A stretch of 64,000 nucleotides of DNA from Lepas anatifera (Eukaryota; Arthropoda; Thecostraca; Lepadidae). Position numbers and translations under genes: made by a program. The DNA is taken from NCBI GenBank assembly GCA_034440635.1, contig JAOTON010002088.1, positions 434,001-498,000 on the forward strand, read 5' to 3'. Below the pieces are notes generated by a model. The model ran no database searches and was not told the DNA's origin. It saw nothing but the letters and a program-made list of their open reading frames with translations. Positions 13,021-23,783 of this stretch are shown here, piece after piece. Numbering within the stretch: the stretch's first letter is position 1; the number at the start of each line of letters is the position of its first letter.

Positions 13021-13834
13021 TACAGGGTGTTTCATAATGAATGATATTTTTGAATTGGTCATAATGCGGCTATAAATAGGTTGTTGTGGTATGATTTACA
13101 TATCAATCGAAAGCAAATTTTGGGACATTTACGATTTTTCGTATTTTGATAGCTGTTTTTTTCATTTTTGCTAGTTCAAAACAGTCTTAAAAATGAGTAG
13201 AAAATACTGTCTATTTTGCCTTCATTAAAAATTTTAGTAGAAATCAGCGCGTATCATGTGACACGTATCACGTCAATGACACCGCAAACATTATATCGTC
13301 ACTGTGGTACATCACGGTCCACACGCGCATTGCCTCTGGAAATCAATTATAAAAAACACACCTCTCAAGCTTAGGAAAGCTTGGGTCCAAGCAAGCAATC
13401 CCCAATTGGTTCATGTCCCTTGTTCTGTGGTGAACAGTGAGATATTTTGCGCTGTGCCTGCCGCATCCAATCATTCATATGGAAGGTAAGCCAATGAGCC
13501 ATATGGAGCTTGAGCCGAAAGCTTTAAACTTGTAATGTTACTAAAACTTATGCGTTTGATGTGCATGCTCACGTGCCATTCTTGTGTGGTAAAGCCTTTT
13601 TAGAGTGTTGCCAGTTCCGTGTTCTCAAGTATTTTCGGGCATATATCATGTTTCTTGCATAATTTTCTGAGTACATTTATGACGGGGGAAAATATTTGAT
13701 GCAAATGGAACATGTTTATAGAAAAAATGTCCTACAATTTACCATTAAAATGAGCGTTTTGTGGACGGATTTGAAGGATTTCTAGTACTTCACTGAACAT
13801 TTAAAATATATTATTCTTTCTGAAACACCCTGTA
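13021..13834. mobile_element. Mariner/Tc1-type non-autonomous element nested in hAT copy 2
   Basis: The insertion is flanked by TA dinucleotides and has inverted ends CAGGGTGTTTCA / TGAAACACCCTG, with weaker similarity extending inward for about 30 bp. TA target duplication plus this terminal pattern fits the Tc1/mariner superfamily. Copy 1 of the host element is unoccupied at the corresponding place (TA at 2687-2688 within 'gccttgtagattt'), which fixes the insertion boundaries exactly. No transposase is visible in the roughly 810 bp. Confidence 0.8.
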
Positions 13835-14460
13835 GATTTTTCGCACCACCAGCAGCCTAAAATTCACACCAAGCATTGGTGAGAAATTTCACTGACCCGG
13901 AAATTTCGATGTTTTTACCAGTTTCTCCCTTCTCAGACCTCTGTGGGTGTTTTATTTGAGCTCCCTCGCACCATACAGCAAAAGTGGGCATTTGTTTGCT
14001 CCAAAGTTCGAACCACCTGAAGGGTGTCCGCACCACGAGATCTCGCCAAAAGTGCCATACTTTGCAGACTGGGAGGGGTCCGGGCAGACCACAGGGGCCC
14101 GCGCGGACCACACAGGACCCAGGCACACTACAAAAAGGCCAGACCACCTACAAAGGCCCCGGGCAGACTAAAAGGGGCCAAGGCAGAATACAAGGAGCCC
14201 GGTTGCAGTCACAGAGGAACCAAAAGGTCCCGGGACTGCCATAAATAGGGCCCCGGATGCAGTCAAAATGGGCCTGAGAATATCGTTAGGGGCCCGTTTG
14301 CGGACACAGCGATTATGAGTGGCCCTAAAGGGGACCGCACCCAAGCAAGCATGCCAGGGAGCCCTACCGCAGCCACAGCAAGCCCAGATAGACCACGGGG
14401 CCCCGCACTCATGGCAAGGGCCCGTCCGTGGCATTAGAGGACCCGCGCCTCCTGGACCAC

Positions 14461-15865
14461 AGGGAGCCCGGTTGCAGTCACAGGTCCCGGTTGCAGTCAC
14501 AGGGGACCCGGGTGGATCACAGGCGCCCGGTTGCGGTGACAGGGGCTCGGGCGGATCACAGCGGGCCCGGTTGCAGTCACAGGAGCCCGGGTGGATAACA
14601 GGGGGCCGGGTGGATTCAGGGGCCCGGTTGCAGTCACAGGTGGCCCGGTTGGACCACAGGTAATCCGTTTGCAGTCACAGGGGGCCCGGGTGGATCTCAG
14701 AGGGCCCGGTTGCAGTCAAAGAGGGCCCGTGTGGATCACAGGGGGCCCAGGATGGATCACATGGGGCCCCGGGTGGATCACAGGGGGCCCCAGGTGGATT
14801 GCAGGGGGCCAATTGCAGTCCAGGGGGCCCGGGTGGATCAAAGGGGGCCCGGTTGCAGTCACAGAGTGCCTGGTTGCAGTCACAGGGGCCCCGGGTGGAT
14901 CACAGATGGCCTGGCTGCAGTCACAGGGGGCCCGGGTGTATCAGGGGGCCCGGTTGCAGTCACAGGGGCCCGGTTGAATCATAGGGGACCCGGTTGTAAT
15001 TACAGGGGGCCCGGGTGGATCACATGGGGCCCGTTTGCAGTCCAGGGGGCCTGGGTGGATCATAGGGGCCCGGTTGCAGTCACAGGGGCCCGGGTGGATC
15101 ACAGATAGCTTAGTTGCAGTCACAGGGGGCCTGGGTGGATGACAGGGGGCCCGGTTTCAGTACAGGGGGCCCGGGTGGATCATAGATGGCCCGGTTGCAG
15201 TCACAGGGGGCCCGGATGGAGTCACAGGGGCCCGGGTGAATCATAGGGGGCCCGATTGTAGTTACAGGGGGCCCGGGCTGATCACAGATGGCCCGATCCC
15301 AGTCACAGGGGGCCCGGGTGGATGATAGGGGCCCGGTTGTAATCACAGGGAGCCCGGGTGGATTACAGGGGGCTCGGTTGCAGTCACAGGTGGGCCGGGT
15401 GGATCACAGAGGGCCCGGTTGCAGTCACAGGGGCCCAGGTTGGATCACAGATGGCCCGGTTGCAGTCACGGGGGGCCCGGTTGGAGTCACAGGGGCCCCA
15501 GGTGGATTACAGGGGGTCCGGTTGCAGTCACAGAGTGCCTGGTTGCAGTCACAGGGGCCCCGGGTGGATCACAGATGGCCAGGTTGCAGTCACAGAGGGC
15601 CCGGGTGTATCACAGGGGCCGGGTGGATCATAGGGGCCCGGTTGTAATTACAGGGGCCCGGGTGGATCACATGGGGCCCGGTTGTAGTCACAGGGGGCCC
15701 GAGTGGATTACAGGGGGCCCGGTTTCAGTCACATGGGGCCCTGGTGGATCATATGGGGCCCGGTTATAATTACAGGGGGCCGGGTGGATCACAGAGGGCC
15801 CGGTTGCAGTCCACAGGGGGCCCGGGTGGATCACAGAGGGCCCGGTTGGATGACAGGAGGCCCGA
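14461..15865. repeat. Two-unit minisatellite (hAT copy 2)
   Basis: The same alternating 20-21-bp units as in copy 1 (GGTTGCAGTCACAG and GGGTGGATCACAG cores) occur here in about 1.4 kb, without the 514-bp block duplication. Length difference between the copies indicates array expansion or contraction after, or independently of, transposition. Confidence 0.8.
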
Positions 15866-16171
15866 GACTGCCGGAATTAGGGACCCGGCTGCAGTCAAAG
15901 TGGGCCTGAAAAATATCGTTAGGGGCCCGGTTGCGGACACCGAGGTTAAGGGTGGCCCACAGGGCACCCGCAAGCATGCCAGGGAGCCTGGCCTCAGCCA
16001 AAGCTAGCCCAAGTAGACCACTGGGGCCCGGAATCGTGGCAGGGGCCCGGCTCTGTCCGCAGGGGCCCGCAACTTGGGATTGGGGGGGCTCGTCGGGTCA
16101 TTGGGGGGCTTCTCCGAGCATTGGGGGGCTCGAGCCCCCAAATATATGAAACTTGCGCCCCTGCGTTTATA

Positions 16172-17060
16172 GCTGCCTGGGTGGGGTAACGTCGGTATCG
16201 GCTAACGCTTTACCACAATTGTGCGATTCAGTTACAGTGTGGCGTTTCAGGACCGTAGATCGTAGCTAGTTAGTTAGTTAAGGGCTTTTTATAAGGCGTT
16301 CTGTGCAAAGCACCTTTGCCTGCCTCTTAAGTGTGTGGGGGGGAGAATTGTCCGGGAGGGGTCTTTACTTTAATGTCGCAGAACAAAGGGGCGAAGCTTA
16401 TTTCAAGGTATTGGTCGCGAAGTGTAGCAACACTTGCGAGGGAAGGGGATTGCTACGGCAGAGATGCCGAGCCTGGGGCACAGATAGGATTTAAAAGGGT
16501 ACGTGAAGATGATTGCCAGCTTAAAGATTAGTTTTTTTAAATTTTGTTCCTTGTTATCGAATGACCGCTCTGCTTACGTTACTCGAGTTCCTCCTTTGAA
16601 AAATAATAATTTTGGGTAATTAGAAACACCCGCAAGCACCATGACGTGATGCCGCGGGTATTTATCCTGCAACCAGGAGGTGAGGTTACAGCACCCTCTC
16701 TGGCTGGGTAGCCGCCGCATAGAGGAAGAGAGAAGGGTAATAGAACAGATAGAGTGTTAGGGAGGGGTGTGAGTTGGTTAGTTGTGAGTCTTAGATATGG
16801 TTAGTAGTTAAGTAGTCCTTAAGTTAGAGTTAGTTGGTTAGCAAACATGAACGGATGGTTAGTTAGGGTTAGTTGGTTAGCTGAACTTTCTTTTGCCTAT
16901 GGTGGGAGCTATTTTGAGTCTACCATACCTTAGGACCAGACAGTTAAAGCCTAGTTTGAAGCACTTATTGTTGAAATTTGTCAGGGGACGTCTATAGTGT
17001 AATTGGTATTTCTTATATGAGGGGTGCTCTTCGGATGCAGGTATTTTTAATACCTGCCAC
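16172..17060. other. Intronic sequence with GTTA-rich tract
   Basis: No gene is recognised. A short-period GTTA/GTTAG-rich stretch at about 16745-16885 is simple-sequence derived. The ttagttagttaagggctttttataagg sequence near 16270 matches one inside hAT copy 1 near 3268. Confidence 0.45.
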
Positions 17061-17082
17061 CATAGACGTTTGTTCCTTACGT

Positions 17083-17790
17083 TCAGATAAAGTTCTCGAG
17101 CCTAGAAGCCTTCAGGAATGTAAAGAGCTTGTCCAGCAGCGCAGGGTGATCATTGCCGAGAAGAGTGGAAAGGTTGACTGGGATGTTTCTGATGCGGCAA
17201 TAATCTAGTATGGGCTGCCTATGGGCATCGTGCTGGGGACAGTCGATGAGGATATGGTAGGGATTTTCCATGGCAGAGCAGGTACCACAGGTACCTACAC
17301 GCCCATAGGCATTTAATTTGGTGTGTCCGCTTCTGAGTCTGGTCAGGATGACCTCACGCCGACGACTGTTTTGGTTGGAGCTGGGCCAGTAGCCGATGTT
17401 AGGCTTTATATGGAATAAATGGGCGCTGTGGTTAGTGGTCCAGTCATTTTGGATGTACTTCCGGACATGGTTCTGGAGGAGAGCTTTGCTATCGTCTCCA
17501 GACCATTTGAGAGGTGCGACCTCTCTGAGTTCTAGAGACTTTTCGGCCTGTTCGTCGGCTTTTTCATTTCCGAGAATTTTGCAGTGGCCCGATATCCAAA
17601 GAAAAGAGACATCTGGGATATCGTCGATACCCTTCTGGATGTCTGCTATTACGTGATGGCTGGGGTTGACTACGTTATTGATAGCTTGCAAGACAGATTT
17701 AGAGTCTGAACAGATGACCGTAGATCGTATTCCATGGCCCGGCTTATAAACTGGTAACGGCCGCAGTGCCGCAATGAACTCTCAGACAGT
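17083..17790 (-). pseudogene. 5'-truncated LINE: RNase H domain plus cysteine motif
   Basis: The - strand encodes the C-terminal part of a LINE polyprotein. Visible are the RNase H motifs ICSDSKSVLQAI (near 17680-17720) and WISGHCKILGNEKADEQAE (near 17555-17610), followed about 100 residues later by a Cys/His cluster C-x2-C-x7-H-x4-C (CGTCSAMENPYHILIDC). The open frame from the internal Met gives 202 residues; similarity continues upstream to about 17790 but is crossed by a TGA. This order (RT, RNase H, CCHC) is typical of I/Jockey-group LINEs. The RT itself is missing, so this is a dead 5'-truncated insertion. Confidence 0.8.
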
Positions 17791-17849
17791 ATCAGCTCTT
17801 TTCTCCGCCACGTGTTGAAGTACAGACCTATCACCTGGCTCGCAGTCAC

Positions 17850-19700
17850 CCCGGCGCGCCGGGGATTGGTCTCCGGGTTGGTCAGGGTGGTTATGATGGG
17901 GGAGGGGGGAAGGAGTGCCGGACACGGAAAACGTGTTGACGCGTGGGCGACTGATCGTGCACGTACCGCCCGCAGCCGGCGGTGAATTTTACAACAGGGT
18001 GGTCAACAACTGGCAGCGCGCGCTAGACGCTTGGACAGCCATTCATTTTCGTGTCGTTATAGGTAGCCATGGCTTTGGTCCGCTTTTCAGAACAGCGGAT
18101 AGTGAAGGACCTGACTGGATTAATTCCATTAGAGTCGCATTTATCACTGGGGGTGTTGCAGATACGTGAATTTTCCGGTTCAAGCCGTTGATTTTAATTA
18201 AAACGTCCTCCCTCTCCTAAATAACTTCAATTTGAAATATATGTTTTCATACCTATGCCAAAGTTAAATCAAAGAGTGAATTTTGGATTGAAATAAGCAT
18301 CACTATGTATGGTTGGGGACTATTTTGAAAGTCCGACAGATATATGTCCTAGTTTGCGGTGTCCGATGGGGCCTCTGATTTAGAAAATTTGTGATTCATG
18401 CGGGCGTACTACCCACCATTTCAACAAATGCCTTCTTTTCTTGTTGCCATAAACAGGGAAATAACATTCACTTCTAAATTAAATTCGTCTAACGAATAGA
18501 AGTGTATAGTATGACGTGAATAGTATTCTCGAACAATAAGGCCATGCTCGGCGGAACAGGCGATGGAGTAAGCACCGTACGGCGTGTAGCGTCGTTGACT
18601 GCCTGCGCCGGGCCGGCTGGGGCCGGCAGCTGCGCCGTACCCGCTCACGGCCGCGACGAGGCGGAACTTTCCCATCGCTCCGGTCACTGCCGGCCGCGCA
18701 GATTTTTCACACAGCCGACAATCGCCTCGGCCGGCGGCAAAATAGCCGGCGTGAGATCATGCCTGGTCTAACCGGGCCCTGCCGCCCAACCCGCGGGAAA
18801 GCGGCGCGGTGGCGGCTTCCGTCAGGGGAACTCGGGAGGAAAGCCGCCATTGGCGCCGGCCTAGATTTTAGCTAAAGGTGGGAATATGTATGATGGGTAA
18901 AAAGTATTATGGTCTGATCACATACTAGGCGAGTTGTTGGCATAGCCGAATCCGGGGTCTCCGGTAGCGGAGAGGGGGGGATACGGTTTGCGAGGCGCTA
19001 CTCGGTTCAGGGGGTGCTCTTCACTGGGCAGCAAAGCTATATTGCGGGCGGCAAATCTTATCATCGGGACGCATATGTTCGCATCCTGGAGAGGGGAGGG
19101 GGAAGGAAGTGACATTTCAGGGGGCGCCATCGATCTTTCACGGGGCGCCGAGGCTCGATTTGGGGGTAAGTACCTACCCCCCTTCCCCCTCCTCTTTCTC
19201 TTACCCCCTCCCCATCTGCCTATGGGTGTTGTTTATGACGTCGGACCCTGCGACAGTATGGCGATAAACACACCATTTTGGAGGAAGCAGGAACTGCACA
19301 TCGATGCATGTTCGGCTTCTGAACAACACACGCGGGGAAGTGCGCTCTCTCTCTCTGATCTCGCGCGTTTTTTCGAACTGGCGCGGGAACGTGATGGGCC
19401 GATCGCGTTGCCGTGGGTGATAAAAGAGCGCCCAGCGGCCGGATGTGTGTGTGTCATGCGACCTTGAAAACCGGTCCTCCCAAGGGCAAGCCCACGCTAC
19501 GGTACGCTAGGTAGGAATGCGGTCTCACAAGGATCTACGAGGTGACTTCATGAAGAGAAAACCACATTTTCCTAGTCCCCGAACCTATCCTCTTCCTCTA
19601 TTCTCTTCAGCCAATTTTTGACCGTGACAAAAGTGGTGTCATTTACCATAAAAGAAAAACAATCAAATATTTTTTCGATTTTATTTCGGGTTGTGGTTGC
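17850..19700. other. Intronic sequence with CpG-rich patch, no gene recognised
   Basis: A CpG- and GCCGGC-rich patch lies at about 18540-18860, but I find no start codon with a consensus donor matching the phase of exon 2. A short GGGGCGCC-containing stretch at 19118-19155 resembles the arrays at 47.7-49.0 kb. The remainder is unremarkable. Confidence 0.4.
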
Positions 19701-19704
19701 TCAT

Positions 19705-20547
19705 TTAACACGCGCATTGACGGGGGTCTGAGCCACCTTCGCATTGACGGGGGCGGGTACCCGCCCCCTAAGATCTCGAGAACCACGGTAGGTAGCGAAA
19801 AACGGTAAACGGCGTTGGGCTGCCCATCCACTTCTCCATCGAAAACATTTGAATCATTTTTTTGTCGGGTCACATTTAAGGTGAACGAGAGGTCAAAACA
19901 TGCCGTCATAGGGATAACATGTAAATTCAGTTTTTCGGCCATTACATCTGAACAAGTAAAGATAGAGCAAAACGACTTGAACTGTATGAATCCTCTCAGC
20001 AAGCCGAATCGAATTATATATAATTTGACCTTGCTAGGTCAAATCAAGAATTTGACATGACCTGAGGTCAGGTCAGGGTCAAATTATATAAAATGGATAT
20101 CATTAGAACTACAAAGCCCAGGCCAGTCTAACGCAGCAAAAATAAATGTTCTATCGTCATCCGTTACTGAGTTATTCCGTAAAAACAATTTTTTCCCTTG
20201 TATTTCCGATGGAGAGGTCATGCCTCGTACCTGGCCTTAGGTCAACGATATAAAAATACCGGAACATATTTTAGAGAACTCGGTGGCGTCATTATGTGAT
20301 ATGAGTTTTAATCGGATAAGTTCACCCTGCTCCGACTTATGCTATCTTAAACTTTTTTGAGGTCGGGTCACTTGACCTGTACTGGTGACCTGACCTGAGA
20401 TGACCTAACCTTAAAATTTTCACAGAAGTTTTAAAATAATGAGGGAAAAGGTATGCCAAGTACAGCGGCGCTACGCGCCGCCGTTTTTCTGCTATCTCCG
20501 AAAAACCCGAGGGGGCGGGTACCGGCCCCCGTCAATGCGCGTGTTAA
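19705..20547. mobile_element. piggyBac-type MITE with 23-bp inverted repeats
   Basis: TTAA at 19705-19708 is followed by CACGCGCATTGACGGGGG, and the mirror image CCCCCGTCAATGCGCGTG precedes TTAA at 20544-20547. TTAA target duplication with short inverted ends is the piggyBac signature; the 843-bp interior has no transposase. An internal partial copy of the end (CGCATTGACGGGGGCGGGTACC) sits at about 19740, mirrored near 20515. The interior is rich in AGGTCA/TGACCT words (20028-20090, 20215-20245, 20350-20420). Confidence 0.75.
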
Positions 20548-21815
20548 AACGCCTTATTTTTACGTTTGTGCAAGACGCTTTAAGTCGCGAACAAAAAAAT
20601 TAACTTAAAATTGCACATATAAAACCACCCATATACTCGATTGTATGGACCACAGCGTCGTGTTCTCTGCTGAATTTTAGTTAAAAGATTTAGAATTTGG
20701 AGATGGAAAATTCCGAAAAATATATATATGTATTTCTGACTGCACCGTGACCGCAAATCAGCGCTGCGCTAGTCGTTTATTTTGAGCCCAGCTGTACGTT
20801 TAAGACGAAAGCGTATGTCCCAAGCGTGTGAGGCGCGTGGGCTTTTGTTGTTGAAAGAGGAGGAGAGTGCTGTTGAGGAGGTGGGGCGTGTTATTACTTT
20901 TCTTACTTAGATTAGCACGCTATGAGATGTGAGGGACCGATGACTGATTTTCTTTTTGTTATACGGTTGAATCGGCCTATTGCATCCGCGGTTTAGATGT
21001 GCTGTCTGTCAGGAATTATCTTTCACATCCTGCGAGATCTTTCAGTGCGTTTGTGAAGAAGCGATTCTTAAGAATGCTCTCTTTTACAGGGTTTCGTTCT
21101 TTTGAGCATTTTTTTGTAAATTGTTTTTGCTAAAATCCTTCAGTATTCGAACTTTCTTCTCTCTTCAAAGATGGTATGCTGGGTTGTTTTATTTTCATTC
21201 GGAATCGACCCTGACAGGGCTATTTAAAGAATGCTGAAGGCAACAGGTTCACGAAGCTAGTGTTGCAGGATTTTTATCCAGTGCTATATTGGCTTCAATT
21301 GCTGTTCTGGCCCTGCTTCCATTTCTCAATTTCTGAAACAAGGAAACAGACAATCTTGTTTATTTATTCATTTTGCTTCTGATGTAAAAATCAAAGACTC
21401 ACGATGTCAAAATTGATCAAGCCTAGGTATACATTTCCACGTAAAATTCCCAATTTCAGTACACGGGGTGTGCGTGCACATTTTTTATATTGGATGCCTA
21501 AATTCGATAATGATAACTCAAAAAACCTTGAAAAGGGCGGTGACTCGGATAAAGTAAAGATTATACTTGCCCTGTTTCGTGCTATTGAGTGTGCAGATGT
21601 GTCTTGAACCTCGCCTCTCATTCCATTTTTATTTCTGAATATCCCACTCAAGTGCTGGCTTATTGCCCCCCAGTTGTACTCTCTCATCAGCTCTGATATT
21701 TCAAACTTGCCCATCGCCCGATATTCGACGTGGGGTGGACGGATGCCCCGCAGGAGCCAAAGCTGAAAGTGTGTACATTTCTATCAGTAGTGCCTACACC
21801 GTCACAGACCGCTTC
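20548..21815. other. Intronic sequence, nothing recognised
   Basis: AT-rich sequence without long frames, domain motifs or inverted-repeat ends that I can support. Confidence 0.45.
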
Positions 21816-22245
21816 TTAAAGGAAATGTGGCACCTTCACAACGTGATTTTAACTGAGAGCCAAGTTGTAAAGCAAGTCGGAAAACCCGACACTCCATATT
21901 TCATTTGTCTTGGAACTCGATATTTCCGTAGAAAAACACTAAAACCCCCGTCGCCGGCGGCCATTGTTGTGAGCTACTGGTGTGACGACATATGCTGACG
22001 TCACGATGAGCATCAGCCAATTGAAGCCCTTGAAGCGTTTCAAGTATGGTAGTGGTTGCCAGATCGTGACATCATCCACAGGCTGATATTTATTTCTTTT
22101 TCTAGATAAGTATTTTTAAAAACAAAATATTGAGCTTATTGTACATTTCTCATAGAAATCATGAGTGGTTTCATTAGTTTTGGCTAAAAGTACGCCTAAT
22201 TTCACTAAATTCCAGGATTCGACCAAGGTGCCACATTCCCTTTAA
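21816..22245. mobile_element. piggyBac-type MITE, family B copy 1
   Basis: TTAA at 21816-21819 and 22242-22245 bound a 430-bp element with inverted ends (AAAGGAAATGTGGCACCTT ... AAGGTGCCACATTCCCTTT). A second copy in the same orientation occupies 42925-43381, and the two align along their whole length (for example the shared core 'gtgacgacatatgctgac'). No coding capacity is seen. Confidence 0.8.
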
Positions 22246-22329
22246 TGCTTCCATGCATACAGTTTGACAAGATTCAATATTCTTGATAACACCGCACACA
22301 GGCGCAGGCGGGTCAGCGCGTAGCAAGAA

Positions 22330-22762
22330 GAGCGTTTCCATTCACGGCTGGGAGCGGAATTTGCCTCATGCCCTCGATCGTATCTCCTGGCGGTGAAGCC
22401 GAGAACTAAGCGTTCCAGGGACGGCCACCAAACCTGCCATTAGATGGAGCGCCGCTGGCGGCCAGCTCCGGCTCGGGGATCTGTCGGCCATTGTGGGCCA
22501 CCTGGGCCGCGCCGGTGACGGCTAACACCGTTGGTGAGCATTCGCTACCTCTGAAGCGTAACCGCCGGGGGGCCGGACGGGAAGGACCCGGACCCTCCCA
22601 TCGGCGTCGGAGCCGTAGTACGCATGCTAGTTCTGACGCTCGCCACCAGAGGCGCAGCGGTAGCCGGTGCTACGCCGGTGTGCGGTAGGCGTTTGGCCAG
22701 CGACGACGCAGACCCATCGGAGGCGACGCCCACTCGGCAGCGGGAAGACGTAGTTGTGCGCC
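22330..22762 (+). promoter_or_regulatory. CpG-rich promoter-like region of first exon B
   Basis: GC- and CpG-rich DNA precedes the ATG at 22763, the same arrangement seen before first exon A. It probably holds an alternative promoter and 5'UTR. No TATA box is apparent. Confidence 0.45.
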
Positions 22763-22819
22763 ATGTCGAACGTCCAGGTTCTGTGCCGGCCCTCAGGGCT
22801 TCTCAAGCTGCTGCAAATC
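22763..22819 (+). CDS. Alternative first coding exon B of the MARVEL/Snakeskin-like protein
   Basis: Nineteen codons (MSNVQVLCRPSGLLKLLQI) end at a perfect donor, GTAAGT, at 22820, in the same phase 0 as exon A. Aligned with exon A, the pattern P-x-G-[FL]-L-K-[ML]-[IL]-Q-I is conserved while the first ten residues differ. Splicing to 49330 would give a 146-residue protein. Two similar, in-phase first exons behind separate CpG-rich regions argue for alternative promoters of one gene. The alternative reading, that exon B belongs to a separate paralogue, is less likely because no further exons follow it before 49330. Confidence 0.65.
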
Positions 22820-23775
22820 GTAAGTGACTTACTCAGCTGCCCTGTCCTTGGGATATTTAGCTACGTGTTGTGTCCTTTAATCATGTTGTTACGGATAGAA
22901 GCAGACCCTCCACACAGAGAGCACACCGAATTATCAATGCTAATATTGTGTTCTAAGGCCTTGATTGCTTTTTAAATCGGTGTGATTAACATTGATTTAT
23001 CTAACCCATGAAGGGTTACAATTTCCACGAAATACATACAATATTTTTTCCGTGGTCATTTTCGTCGTTTTGTAGCAGTTTCCCTCAATTTTAAAATCGT
23101 GCCTCATCCAAGTTTCCCGCCAAAGCGCACAACTCTTGCCTTTTTTCACTCCGTTGATCAGCATTTCCCAACCGCTGCAGCGGTTAGGAAATGCCGATCA
23201 ACATGTGGTGGGATTTATCGGTAGCCAAATCTCCTGATAGCGGGAGATTTCCTGCGTTCATTCGCACATGGTCGCCGCGCTACCCGTGCGGTATTCCTTT
23301 GTGCTTCCACCCGGGGCGCGGAGCCCGGCGGAAGCGGCTGCCGTGGAGAAAGGCGCCTTTGTTGGTGCCGCAGGCAGGCGCACACTGATCGACTGGTCGG
23401 GTCCGTCATCGCGGCGTCTGTGGGGAAGCGAGAGCAGAGATGCCCGGCTTTACTCGTTAATTACGTTCAATCCTACCGCTTCGGACTTCTCACTCTTCCG
23501 CGTATATTACATACTAAACATTCATTTGCTTGTTTTATTTGTTTAGATCACACAGTGGCCGAGTATGCGGTGTGAAAGTCTCTACCGGGGTGTGGTCGTT
23601 TTCATGGGTTGGTGTACCTTTTTCAGCGGCGGTGGCTGCCGCCGTCTGCCGTCCTAACTTTCAGTTCCAGAATGGGCCGAGCTCGATAATGGCCGGTCCA
23701 AATTCCGGAGCCACGCCCTTCCTGCTGTCGATAGCCTGTGGGTTCGCGATTGGAAACCCGCTGAATGCACAGAAG
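22820..23775. other. Intronic sequence, no gene recognised
   Basis: This begins with the exon B donor. A CpG-rich stretch at 23260-23440 and another near 23610-23650 show no exon I can support. The inverted word pair ttggg/agcgg around 23170-23190 is too short to call an element. Confidence 0.4.
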
Positions 23776-23783
23776 AAATTTTT

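Larger units (their letters stand above)
11198..16163. mobile_element. Large non-autonomous hAT-type element, copy 2 (4.97 kb)
   Basis: It has the same termini as copy 1 (CAGGGGCGCAACTTT ... AAACTTGCGCCCCTG) in the same orientation, flanked by a different perfect 8-bp direct repeat, cgtttata, at 11190-11197 and 16164-16171. The different target duplications show two independent insertions, not a segmental duplication of the locus. Interior order matches copy 1: unique left part, GGGCAGACCACAG array, then the GGTTGCAGTCACAG array. It lacks about 2 kb relative to copy 1 and has a shorter minisatellite. It carries an 810-bp nested insertion at 13023-13832. Confidence 0.85.

Noticed and set aside
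18540..18860. A third alternative first exon in this CpG-rich patch
   Set aside because: No ATG leads to a phase-0 donor with the P-x-G...K-x-x-Q-I pattern seen in first exons A and B.
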